From Clostridiales bacterium oral taxon 876 str. F0540 (GTDB lineage Bacteria > Bacillota > Clostridia > Clostridiales > Clostridiaceae), in assembly GCA_000466585.1 (NCBI GenBank), contig KE993473.1:150553-214552 (forward strand): a DNA stretch of 64,000 nt, given 5' to 3'. The translations under genes and the position numbers were made by a program. The notes under the pieces are model-generated. The model ran no database searches. It was not told where the DNA came from and saw nothing but the letters and a program-made list of their open reading frames with translations. Positions 26,062 to 33,926 of this stretch are shown here, piece by piece. Every line of letters starts with the position of its first letter. Positions within the stretch are counted from its first letter, which is position 1.

Positions 26062-26819
26062 AACTATTAGAAAAACTTAAAAACTTAAAAACTCTATATG
26101 CTTCCTTTATTGTGATTCTGCTTTGGTATCTGCTTCATTTTATAGTGAATTCAGCTATCGTGCCAACTCCTCATGAAACCATAATTGCTTTCTTTTTGTT
26201 GCTAAAAAAAGATTTGTTCCTTCATATTGGCGCAAGTTTATTCAGACTTATTGCAGCACTCTTAATTTCCGTGCTTATAGGAGTTCCCCTAGGGCTTATG
26301 CTTGGCATGAGTAAAAGAATAGATTCTGTTATATCTCCTGTTGTCTATATACTTTATCCTATTCCAAAGATAGCCTTTCTCCCAGTTTTAATGCTTTTAT
26401 TCGGACTTGGAAATGTATCAAAGATAATATTAATTATAACTATAATCGTGTTTCAAATAATGCTCGGAGCCAGAGATGCAATAAAAGAAATTGATACTCA
26501 GCTTTTTTACTCTATGAAATCACTAGGGCTTAACAAAGCTCAAATATATAAAAATCTTGTTATTCCTGCTGTATTGCCGAAGCTTATTTCTTCTCTTAGA
26601 GTAAGCATAGGCATAAGCATATCTGTACTATTTTTTGCAGAAAACTTTGCTGCTACTTATGGAATTGGATATTTCATAATGAATACCTGGTCAATGATCA
26701 GATATGTAGATATGTTTGCAGGCATACTTGCTTTGAGTCTTATGGGACTTTTAGTCTTTAAATTTATTGATTTTATGGAAAGGAAATTATGTCCGTGGAT
26801 TTATATAGATAATGAATAA
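26058..26819 (+). CDS. ABC importer permease (SsuC/TauC type)
   Basis: A 253-residue membrane protein with about six helices and the binding-protein-dependent permease signature near residues 150-180 (MKSLGLNKAQIYKNLVIPAVLPKL). The early segment AIVPTPHETI is typical for nitrate/taurine/sulfonate family permeases. Last gene of the operon; a strong terminator follows. Confidence 0.9.
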   Translation: MKLLEKLKNLKTLYASFIVILLWYLLHFIVNSAIVPTPHETIIAFFLLLKKDLFLHIGASLFRLIAALLISVLIGVPLGLMLGMSKRIDSVISPVVYILYPIPKIAFLPVLMLLFGLGNVSKIILIITIIVFQIMLGARDAIKEIDTQLFYSMKSLGLNKAQIYKNLVIPAVLPKLISSLRVSIGISISVLFFAENFAATYGIGYFIMNTWSMIRYVDMFAGILALSLMGLLVFKFIDFMERKLCPWIYIDNE

Positions 26820-26834
26820 TTTTTACACATAAAA

Positions 26835-26879
26835 AAATGCACCCCAAATGTTATTATTGTCTACATTTGGGGTGCATTT
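26835..26879. terminator. Strong bidirectional terminator
   Basis: GCACCCCAAATG and CATTTGGGGTGC form a perfect 12-bp stem with A-run and T-rich flanks, between the importer operon (plus) and the acidic protein gene (minus). Confidence 0.85.
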
Positions 26880-26916
26880 CAATCCTTAAAGCATTTTTCT
26901 TTATTTCAATATCAGC

Positions 26917-27351
26917 CTATTCCACTTGTGTTAAGAGTGTTCTCATTACATTTCCAAGCTTAGTTTCACCTAAGTCTTCATGAGCAATTGCTATAACCAG
27001 CTTTATGTCGTTGTCAGACTTATCCCATTTGTATGCTCTTATATCAAGTATGGATTCTTCCGGAACGATCTCTTCAAGCTCTGTAGCAATTTCTTCTGCC
27101 AAATTCAAATACTCATCAAAAATATCATCTTCTGTTATCTCACCTTCAGAAAGCTCATTTATATCAAATTCCTCTTCTTCCTTCATAATATCATTTAAGG
27201 CATCTAGACTTATACTTAAATTGTAAGCTAATATATCTTCTCTCTTAGAGCCTTTGCTCATATCCTTAACAACTTTAAACTCTGAATTACTTTCGATAGT
27301 TTCTTCCATTTCTTTGCTATCAACAACATTGTTTCCAAATAGTACGTACAT
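26917..27351 (-). CDS. Acidic cytoplasmic protein of unknown function
   Basis: A 144-residue protein I do not recognise. It has no signal peptide or helix long enough for a membrane. The middle (about residues 55-100) is very rich in Glu and Asp (MKEEEEFDINELSEGEITED); the ends look folded (MYVLFGNNVVDSKEME and DNDIKLVIAIAHEDLGETK). A clear AGGGAGGA site precedes the start. Monocistronic by position. Confidence 0.65.
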   Translation of the reverse strand: MYVLFGNNVVDSKEMEETIESNSEFKVVKDMSKGSKREDILAYNLSISLDALNDIMKEEEEFDINELSEGEITEDDIFDEYLNLAEEIATELEEIVPEESILDIRAYKWDKSDNDIKLVIAIAHEDLGETKLGNVMRTLLTQVE

Positions 27352-27628
27352 ACTTTATCCTCCCTGCAATAATTAATGTATAAGTAAAAAGCAGCTTACT
27401 GCTTATAGACTTCTTCTATAAGTAACACATGTATTTTACCTCTATAGCATAGATATATCCATTATCTTGATAATTGTCAACTATTTTATGCATAAAGGAT
27501 AAATAAACCATACTTACATCTAATTCACTAGTCAATACTGTCGTTTTTACTCTATAGCTTTATAATAATAATTTCGATAAATAAAGCATCAAACTTTATT
27601 ATACTAAAATTAAAGGGGGGAGTAGTTT

Positions 27629-29917
27629 GTGTTTAAAAAATATATAGCCTTTTTTATATCATTGTTCCTAATTATTACAATGCTTCCTTTAGCAATTATG
27701 CAGAAGGTTTATGCCTATCAAAACAATTCTTATTTTAATGATTTAAAAATTGGGCTTGTAAGTATGTCAGCCTCCTCTATAAGTATATCATTAAGTGGAG
27801 ATTATGCTTTAAACGGTAAAGTCTATCCTTCTGGATCACTATTAAGTTTAACGACAGATGGGACAAGTATTTTATTAAACGGAACAACATTAAATCAAAT
27901 TAATTTAGTTCCAAACAGCAATTCTAGTTTTCTAATTATAACCTCAGGCACTGTATCAAATAAATATATGGGTTCTTTTCTTATAAAAGTTCTTAACGGA
28001 AAGCTCCTGCCTATCAATAGTATTTATATAGAAGATTATTTAAAGGGTGTCGTAGGTTATGAAATGGCTAATAATTTTCCTCTTGAGGCCTTAAAGGCTC
28101 AAACTATAGCAGCAAGAAATTATGCTTTATCAAGAATAGGCTATGAAGCATCAAAAGGCTATGATTTTGATGATACAGCAAGCTATCAGGTTTATAAAGG
28201 ATATAACTCAAGTTATCAAAATGTTATAAATGCAGTTAACCAAACACGAGGTGAAGTACTTTTATATAATGATAAGCTTGTAGAAACTCTATATTCAGCA
28301 TGGCATGGTGGTGTTTCTGAAAACAGTGAAAATGTGTGGGGTAATACTGTTCCATATTTAAGATCTGTTTCAGACCCTTATGAAAGTGATGCGTGGCCAA
28401 ATGGTAATAGAATATATAGCAATGCCCAAGTGCAGGCAGCTTTAGTTTCTAAGCGTTATCTTTCTTCAACAGATATTTTTGAAAGCTTGGATTTAAGTTC
28501 AATAACAAGATTCCCAAGCGGAAGAGTATCTAGTATAAATATAATCTATAAAGATTCTGCTGGGGTAGATCAAACAAAATCAGTTACAAAAGACAATACA
28601 CGGACTTTCCTAGGCCTGCCAAGTAATTTGTATACTGTTACTTATGACTCAGTAAATGGTTTTTATACCTTCTCCGGTAAAGGAAATGGACATGGTCTTG
28701 GAATGAGCCAGATAGGAGCTAGAAATCGCGCTTCAGCTGGACAAACCTATAATGAAATATTGAAGTTTTACTATCAGGGAACCTATATTCAAAATCTTAT
28801 ACTTAAGGCTTCATTAGGTACAATTACTCAAAACAGCAGCTCCCTATACCTTAGAAATGCCATTTCCTTTAATGCATCCGGAATAAATGGCAATGGTTAT
28901 GGATATTTATTTAAGTATGTCGTAAAGAACGATTCTAATATAGTATTTACTCAAGATTACAGCAGCTCAACGGAACTTAATTATACGCCTTTAAATTCCG
29001 GAAATTATACTGCTGAAATTTATATAAAAGATAACTTCTCAATTTCAGATTATGACGATATGAAAGTTATTCCATTTTCAATTTATAATCCATTAAATTT
29101 AGTTTCATTTAACAAAGATATTCAAAATGTATTTACAGGAGATACTGTTACCTTGAGTTCTATAGTAAACGGAGGCTCTGGAAGCGGCGTACAGTATAAA
29201 TATGTAGTTTCAAGAGATGGGCAGACAATAGCTCTAAGAAACTATGATACAAATAACAGCTTTAGCTTTAATCCTAACCTACCAGGAAACTACGAAGTTT
29301 ATGTTTATGCCGTTGATCCCATATCAAAAAAGGAATTTGACGTTACTGGGAAGATAACATTCGGAGTAATTCAGAGAGCTTCCATTGCATCTGCAACAGT
29401 CTCAGGCTACCTTTATGAAGGAAAAATGGTAACTCTTAATTCAACAAGCACAGTTAGTGATTCTACAAATATTAATTACAAATACGAAATATATAATAAT
29501 GAAAGTCTTTTAACTTCTAACAGCTTTAGTGAATCAAGTCAGTTCAGCTTTACACCATCAAATTCTGGTGTTTATACAATTAAAATTTATGAAAAAGATG
29601 GATTAAGCTCAAGAAGCTATGATAGTATTAAGCAGTTTGATATCACAATAAGCAGCAAACCTTTAATTCTATCAACTCTTCCTCTAAGTTATGGTATGAC
29701 TAATAAAGATGTAGCTTTACTCCAAAATGCACTGATAAAATTAGGCTATCCTCTTTCTGGAGCAACAGGCTACTTTGGTTCTCAAACAAAAGATACTGTT
29801 ATATCTTTTCAAAAAAGCAAAGGTCTGACTGCTGATGGTATAGTAGGAAATCTTACTTACAAGACTTTAAATGATGCACTCATCCAAAAGGCCGGAATCA
29901 AAAATTTGACTTTTTAA
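27629..29917 (+). CDS. SpoIID/LytB domain cell-wall protein with peptidoglycan-binding module
   Basis: A 762-residue secreted protein with GTG start after GGGGGGAG. The signal sequence (KKYIAFFISLFLIITMLPLA) is followed by a SpoIID/LytB domain (about 115-390, with IEDYLKGVVGYEMANNFPLE, AARNYALSR and GNGHGLGMSQIGA). This domain occurs in the lytic transglycosylase SpoIID and in amidase enhancers. Three repeats of about 90 residues follow (about 400-670; FKYVVKNDSN..., QYKYVVSRDGQ..., NYKYEIYNNES...) of triple-tyrosine type. The end (about 690-755) is a PG_binding_1 module. It probably remodels peptidoglycan outside the cell. Confidence 0.88.
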   Translation: MFKKYIAFFISLFLIITMLPLAIMQKVYAYQNNSYFNDLKIGLVSMSASSISISLSGDYALNGKVYPSGSLLSLTTDGTSILLNGTTLNQINLVPNSNSSFLIITSGTVSNKYMGSFLIKVLNGKLLPINSIYIEDYLKGVVGYEMANNFPLEALKAQTIAARNYALSRIGYEASKGYDFDDTASYQVYKGYNSSYQNVINAVNQTRGEVLLYNDKLVETLYSAWHGGVSENSENVWGNTVPYLRSVSDPYESDAWPNGNRIYSNAQVQAALVSKRYLSSTDIFESLDLSSITRFPSGRVSSINIIYKDSAGVDQTKSVTKDNTRTFLGLPSNLYTVTYDSVNGFYTFSGKGNGHGLGMSQIGARNRASAGQTYNEILKFYYQGTYIQNLILKASLGTITQNSSSLYLRNAISFNASGINGNGYGYLFKYVVKNDSNIVFTQDYSSSTELNYTPLNSGNYTAEIYIKDNFSISDYDDMKVIPFSIYNPLNLVSFNKDIQNVFTGDTVTLSSIVNGGSGSGVQYKYVVSRDGQTIALRNYDTNNSFSFNPNLPGNYEVYVYAVDPISKKEFDVTGKITFGVIQRASIASATVSGYLYEGKMVTLNSTSTVSDSTNINYKYEIYNNESLLTSNSFSESSQFSFTPSNSGVYTIKIYEKDGLSSRSYDSIKQFDITISSKPLILSTLPLSYGMTNKDVALLQNALIKLGYPLSGATGYFGSQTKDTVISFQKSKGLTADGIVGNLTYKTLNDALIQKAGIKNLTF

Positions 29918-29927
29918 GAGTAATAAA

Positions 29928-30030
29928 AATGCCTCAAAACAGCTTGACCTATTGAGTGATATTTGAAGTATGAGAATTTTTCACTTCTTCATATTCAAAT
30001 ACCATACTAAGTTTAGTTGATTGAGGCATT
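29928..30030. terminator. Long nested hairpin between convergent genes
   Basis: AATGCCTCAA (29928-29937) pairs with TTGAGGCATT (30021-30030). Inside, TATTTGAAGTATGA pairs imperfectly with TCATATTCAAATA. The T-rich right flank suits termination of the SpoIID-family gene. Confidence 0.65.
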
Positions 30031-30090
30031 TATATCTATTTTTACAATTTTATTAATATCATGTGATAGTCAAAGCGGTTGGGATTAAGC

Positions 30091-30798
30091 TTATATATAA
30101 TTAATAATTTTATTTACATCCCCGTCCCAGATCTGATACTTGCTATTAACTTCTGTAACATTTCTTGAAAGATTGCTATGTATATAAACACAATCCAAGG
30201 AGGCTGCAGCAGAACCTTCAGCATCACATTTATCATCATTGCCTATGAAAATAGTTTCCTGTCTGTTTAAGCGTTCTTTTTCGATGAGATAATCAAAAAA
30301 TGCTTTATCGGGCTTGCATATTTCTATATCAGAGGAACTGTATAATCCGTCAAAATAATTATAAATACCTAACAGCTTTAATTCAGGAACAGTAAATTCT
30401 CTCTGTCCATTAGACAGCATAAATACCTTTCTGTCCTTGCTTTTCAACTCTTTTAATAACTCTATTACACCCGGGTACAATCTTATATAGTCTACAGATA
30501 ATACTCTAAAGAGCTTCATTGTTTGATTTACAGTTTCCTTATCTGCCTTAACCCCTTTATTCTCATATAGCTTTTCAAATACTAAAGACAGCCTTATATC
30601 GGGGTATTTTGTCTTAGTATTTGCCTTTAGCTCTTCCTTAACCTCTTTTAAATATGTCTTTTTAAGCTCACTGTAGTTGTAAGCAGCACCATTATAACTA
30701 TAAAAAAGCGCAAGCTTTTCCCAAAAAGCCTTTCTGCTTTCATTTGTTTTAATATCAACTAAAGTACCATATAAGTCAAAAATAAAGTTTTTATACAT
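30091..30798 (-). CDS. HAD superfamily hydrolase (subfamily IA)
   Basis: A 235-residue protein with HAD motifs: nucleophile Asp in FDLYGTLVD, motif II in VFMLSNGQRE, the Lys in ICKPDKAFF, and the acidic pair in IFIGNDDKCDAEG. The second Asp of DxDGT is Tyr, as in haloacid dehalogenase-like members, so the class of substrate is open (phosphate or halide). The ATG at 30798 is preferred with GAGGGTGG upstream; an earlier GTG at 30813 overlaps that site. It directly follows the XRE-cobalamin regulator in one operon. Confidence 0.85.
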   Translation of the reverse strand: MYKNFIFDLYGTLVDIKTNESRKAFWEKLALFYSYNGAAYNYSELKKTYLKEVKEELKANTKTKYPDIRLSLVFEKLYENKGVKADKETVNQTMKLFRVLSVDYIRLYPGVIELLKELKSKDRKVFMLSNGQREFTVPELKLLGIYNYFDGLYSSSDIEICKPDKAFFDYLIEKERLNRQETIFIGNDDKCDAEGSAAASLDCVYIHSNLSRNVTEVNSKYQIWDGDVNKIINYI

Positions 30799-30813
30799 TA
30801 GAACCACCCTCAC

Positions 30814-31704
30814 TTAATCTAATATCTTTATAATATCATTGGCATCTAACCCGTAGTAATCTGCATCAGTAGCTTCCAATACCTTTTTATTGTTTTCAAA
30901 GGCATATCCTCCAATTATGATCTTGGGCGGGTTTTTCCAAAAACAATTTTTAATAGCTTCTATCATGTATTTAGCAGAATCTATATGGCAGCTTATAGTA
31001 ACAGAAATAATAATAAGCTCCGGTTTTTCAATTTTAATAGCATCAAGAAGACTTTGCACAGGCACATTAGATCCCAAATATATAACATTATAGCCTTTTA
31101 GCTCAAGAAAGTCCGTTATCATCCTTAAGCCTATGTTATGTAGCTCAGCACCCGGTGTTAACGCAATAATTGTATGCCCGCCAATCTCTTCTTTCTTTTC
31201 CATGAACTTAAGTTCTTTCATAATATCCAAGCTAATTTCTGATATATAATGTTCTTTCCAAACGTCCACGATTCCTTTTTCCCAAAGCAACCCAACTTCC
31301 TTTAAGGCTCTTTCCAAAACTTTAATATATATATCTTCTATTTCGACGTGTTGCTTGTAGAGCTCTAATATTAAACTTCTTGCTTCATCTTTGTTCCCTT
31401 TTATAAGCATATCAATAAATAACTTATAAATCTCATCTAAAGAATTCATGCTAAAATCATAGCTTTTAAATTTCTTATTTAATACTTGCTTGTTCTCAGT
31501 TCTACCTAACAGGTAATCAAAAGAAACCTGAAATAAATCCGCGATTTTATTCATCTTTTCTGTATCGGGAATCCTTATTCCATTCTCATAGTTTGCAATT
31601 GTAGTTTGCCCAACACCGAGCAAAGCTGCAAGTTCCTTTTGAGTATAACCTTTTTTAGTTCTAAGTTCCTTTATCCTAACTGCCAGATCCTTACTCATAT
31701 TCAT
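30814..31704 (-). CDS. XRE regulator with CarH-like cobalamin-binding domain
   Basis: A 296-residue protein. Residues 5-62 are an XRE helix-turn-helix (TQKELAALLGVGQTTIANYE). Residues about 85-165 form the helical cap of B12-binding proteins, with Trp141, nine residues, then Glu151-His152, which is the Wx9EH motif that supports light sensing in CarH. Residues about 175-296 form the Rossmann cobalamin domain with ExHxxG (Glu187, His189, Gly192). CarH and LitR use a MerR DNA-binding domain, so the XRE fusion is different. It may sense adenosylcobalamin and possibly light. A palindrome at 31774-31790 near its start is a candidate operator. Two ATGs (31704 and 31698) are possible starts. Confidence 0.85.
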   Translation of the reverse strand: MNMSKDLAVRIKELRTKKGYTQKELAALLGVGQTTIANYENGIRIPDTEKMNKIADLFQVSFDYLLGRTENKQVLNKKFKSYDFSMNSLDEIYKLFIDMLIKGNKDEARSLILELYKQHVEIEDIYIKVLERALKEVGLLWEKGIVDVWKEHYISEISLDIMKELKFMEKKEEIGGHTIIALTPGAELHNIGLRMITDFLELKGYNVIYLGSNVPVQSLLDAIKIEKPELIIISVTISCHIDSAKYMIEAIKNCFWKNPPKIIIGGYAFENNKKVLEATDADYYGLDANDIIKILD

Positions 31705-31773
31705 ACTTCCCTTCTAGCTTTTAAGTAGTACTGCTCAATCTATAACTAAGAAGATATATAAACAATTTAATTT

Positions 31774-31790
31774 TATCACATATTGTGATA
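31774..31790. promoter_or_regulatory. Palindromic candidate operator TATCACA-TAT-TGTGATA
   Basis: Seven-base arms around a 3-bp centre form a perfect dyad. A further half site (TGTGATA) occurs near 31833-31839. The dyad lies 70 bases upstream of the XRE-B12 start and overlaps the -35 box of the promoter that faces the ABC transporter, so binding would block that promoter. Confidence 0.55.
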
Positions 31791-31810
31791 TTTTTAGATT
31801 GTTTTATAAT
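31783..31810 (+). promoter_or_regulatory. Promoter toward the MacB-like ABC operon
   Basis: TTGTGA (31783-31788), a 16-base spacer and TATAAT (31805-31810). The transcript would have a leader of about 210 nt that includes the structured 5' element. Confidence 0.5.
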
Positions 31811-31937
31811 TACTATCTTGATTTATTTCTTTATGTGATATATTATTATATTAAACAATAATTATTATTAAATGCAAGTAATTTTACATATTTTTTATTT
31901 TTACAATAATTTTAAATCAATATTGAAGTGAGAGGAG

Positions 31938-32028
31938 GTCGAAGTCCTAAATGGACTTCGACGGGTAATCTGCGAGTGATAACGAGTACTTTAGATTACC
32001 CAGTATTTCGAGTGAAAGGAGAAATTTT
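31938..32028 (+). promoter_or_regulatory. Copy (b) of the dispersed structured 5' element, full length
   Basis: Hairpin 1 (31938-31962) has 10-bp arms GTCGAAGTCC / GGACTTCGAC around loop TAAAT. Hairpin 2 (31963-32001) has arms GGGTAATCT / AGATTACCC around a loop rich in CGAGT. The tail (32002-32028, AGTATTTCGAGTGAAAGGAG...) contains the ribosome binding site and runs straight into the ATG. Copy (c) at 60298-60391 has the same layout. Confidence 0.75.
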
Positions 32029-33186
32029 ATGAAGCTGCCATTTAAAATAGCATTAAGATTTTTGAAATCAAACAAAGGTCAAACTGCGCTTATAGCAATC
32101 GGAATCGCTGTTGGAGTATCCGTTCAGATATTTATAGGTTCGCTGATACAAGGTCTTCAAAAAGGCCTTATAAATAAAACAATTGGAAACTCATCGCAAA
32201 TAACCTTAACCTCAAATACTGACAATAAGTATATTGATAATTATACCGAAGTTATGGAAAAGGTGAAAGACTCTGACAATACAATTATAAATGTTTCCGC
32301 TTCTGTTGACGGACCAGCACTTGTTAAGGAAGACAATAAGAACTATTCAGTCCTTATTAGAGGCATGAATTTAGAGAACTCAGATAAGATATATAACATT
32401 CAGAGCAGAATATACGAAGGAAAAGTACCAGAAAAAGATTACGAAACAATAGTAGGTAAGGAATTAAAACAAGAACTTAACTTGAGAACTGGAGATAAAA
32501 TCTCAATAATAACAAACTCAGGTCAAACTAAAGAATTAACTATAACAGGTTTTTACGACCTAAAGGTATCCTCCTTAAATAAGTCTTGGCTAATTACTAC
32601 ACTTGAAACTTCTCAGCAGTTATTTTCGCTGGATAACAAAGCAACATCAATTGAAATGCAGGTCACAGATGTATTCAAGGCTGATGAGATTGCCAATAGT
32701 CTAAGTAACAAGTTAACTAGTGATATCAAAGTTGATAACTGGAAGGCTCAAAATGCTGAACTTTTAAGCGGTCTTAACGGGCAAAGTGTTTCAAGCATGA
32801 TGATTCAAGTATTTGTATTGATATCCGTTGCTCTTGGCATAGCAAGCATATTAGCTATAACAGTAGTTCAAAAGTCAAAGCAGATAGGTATTCTTAAAGC
32901 TATGGGCATTAAGGATAGAACCGCGAGCTTAATATTTTTGTTTGAAGGACTTCTGCTAGGTACCTTGGGAGCAGCTTTAGGTGTGGCTCTTGGTCTCCTT
33001 CTAAGTATTATGTTTACAAGATTTGCTTTAAATCCAGATGGAACTCCGGTTGTTGCATTGTATATAAATTATAGCTTTATAGCACTTTCAGCACTGGTTG
33101 CTCTTGCCTCAGCTGCGGTTGCAGCCTTGATACCTGCAAGGAAATCTTCCAAACTTAATCCGATAGAGGTGATTAGAAATGCGTGA
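32029..33186 (+). CDS. FtsX/MacB-like ABC permease
   Basis: A 385-residue membrane protein with one N-terminal helix (about 18-40), a large extracellular MacB-type domain (about 41-255) and three C-terminal helices (about 265-375), the layout of LolC/MacB/FtsX permeases. Family sequences include KSKQIGILKAMGIKDRTASLIFLFEG. It works with the ATPase whose start overlaps its last 8 bases. Such pairs move lipoproteins, peptides or antibiotics, or transmit a mechanical signal. The role here is unknown. Confidence 0.88.
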   Translation: MKLPFKIALRFLKSNKGQTALIAIGIAVGVSVQIFIGSLIQGLQKGLINKTIGNSSQITLTSNTDNKYIDNYTEVMEKVKDSDNTIINVSASVDGPALVKEDNKNYSVLIRGMNLENSDKIYNIQSRIYEGKVPEKDYETIVGKELKQELNLRTGDKISIITNSGQTKELTITGFYDLKVSSLNKSWLITTLETSQQLFSLDNKATSIEMQVTDVFKADEIANSLSNKLTSDIKVDNWKAQNAELLSGLNGQSVSSMMIQVFVLISVALGIASILAITVVQKSKQIGILKAMGIKDRTASLIFLFEGLLLGTLGAALGVALGLLLSIMFTRFALNPDGTPVVALYINYSFIALSALVALASAAVAALIPARKSSKLNPIEVIRNA

Positions 33187-33883
33187 TATAATAAGTTTAA
33201 AAAATATAAATAAGACATATGGAAGCATAATTAAAACTCATGTACTTCGTAATATAAACTTATCCTTTGAGGAAGGAACCTTCAACTCAATAATCGGAGC
33301 CTCAGGAAGCGGTAAAAGCACACTTTTAAATATTATGGGTACATTGGATAAGCCAACTGAAGGTGAAGTTTTTATTGATGGGAAAAGAACTGATACAATG
33401 AAAAAAAATGAACTAGCAAAGCTAAGGAATCAAACTATAGGCTTCATATTTCAGTTTCATTACCTTCTTCCTGAATTCACTGCCCTAGAAAATGTACTGA
33501 TACCATATAGAATCAGCTCCTCAAAGGTTTCTAAAGAAATACTCAACAAAGCCGATGAACTGTTAGATTTAGTCGGGCTTTCAAAGGTTAAAAATAATCT
33601 TTCTGTTAATATGTCAGGAGGTCAGCAGCAGCGAACAGCTATTGCAAGAGCTCTAATGAATAATCCAAAAATAATTTTAGCTGATGAACCTACGGGCAAC
33701 CTGGATTCAGAATCTACAGAGAACATTTATAATTTAATGAGAAGTATAAATGAAAATTTCAATACTACTTTCATTGTAATAACGCATGATAGAAGAATAG
33801 CTGAAAAAGCTGACAGGATAATTGAAATAAAGGACGGAAAGATATGTATTGATGACAAAGCAACCATCAATGAGGCTTCATAA
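33179..33883 (+). CDS. LolD/MacB-type ABC ATP-binding protein
   Basis: A 234-residue ATPase with Walker A (GASGSGKST), signature MSGGQQQR, Walker B (IILADEPTGNLDSES) and switch His (ITHDRRIA). The segment FIFQFHYLLPEFTALENVLIP is characteristic of the LolD/MacB group. It is translationally coupled to the permease gene. No accessory MacA-like protein or two-component system is adjacent. Confidence 0.92.
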   Translation: MRDIISLKNINKTYGSIIKTHVLRNINLSFEEGTFNSIIGASGSGKSTLLNIMGTLDKPTEGEVFIDGKRTDTMKKNELAKLRNQTIGFIFQFHYLLPEFTALENVLIPYRISSSKVSKEILNKADELLDLVGLSKVKNNLSVNMSGGQQQRTAIARALMNNPKIILADEPTGNLDSESTENIYNLMRSINENFNTTFIVITHDRRIAEKADRIIEIKDGKICIDDKATINEAS

Positions 33884-33890
33884 AAATAGA

Positions 33891-33914
33891 GGCAGCTGTT
33901 TTAAAGCAGCTGCC
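33891..33914. terminator. Hairpin between ABC operon and lectin gene
   Basis: GGCAGCTG (33891-33898) and CAGCTGCC (33907-33914) form an 8-bp stem between converging genes. No strong T-run, so efficiency is doubtful. Confidence 0.5.
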
Positions 33915-33926
33915 CAATGCTTTTAA

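Larger units (their letters stand above)
31705..32028. other. Divergent regulatory region between XRE-B12 and MacB-like operons
   Basis: A 324-bp region without a protein gene. It holds a 17-bp palindrome (31774-31790), a plus-strand promoter (31783-31810) whose -35 overlaps that palindrome, and the full structured 5' element copy (b) at 31938-32028. Confidence 0.7.
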
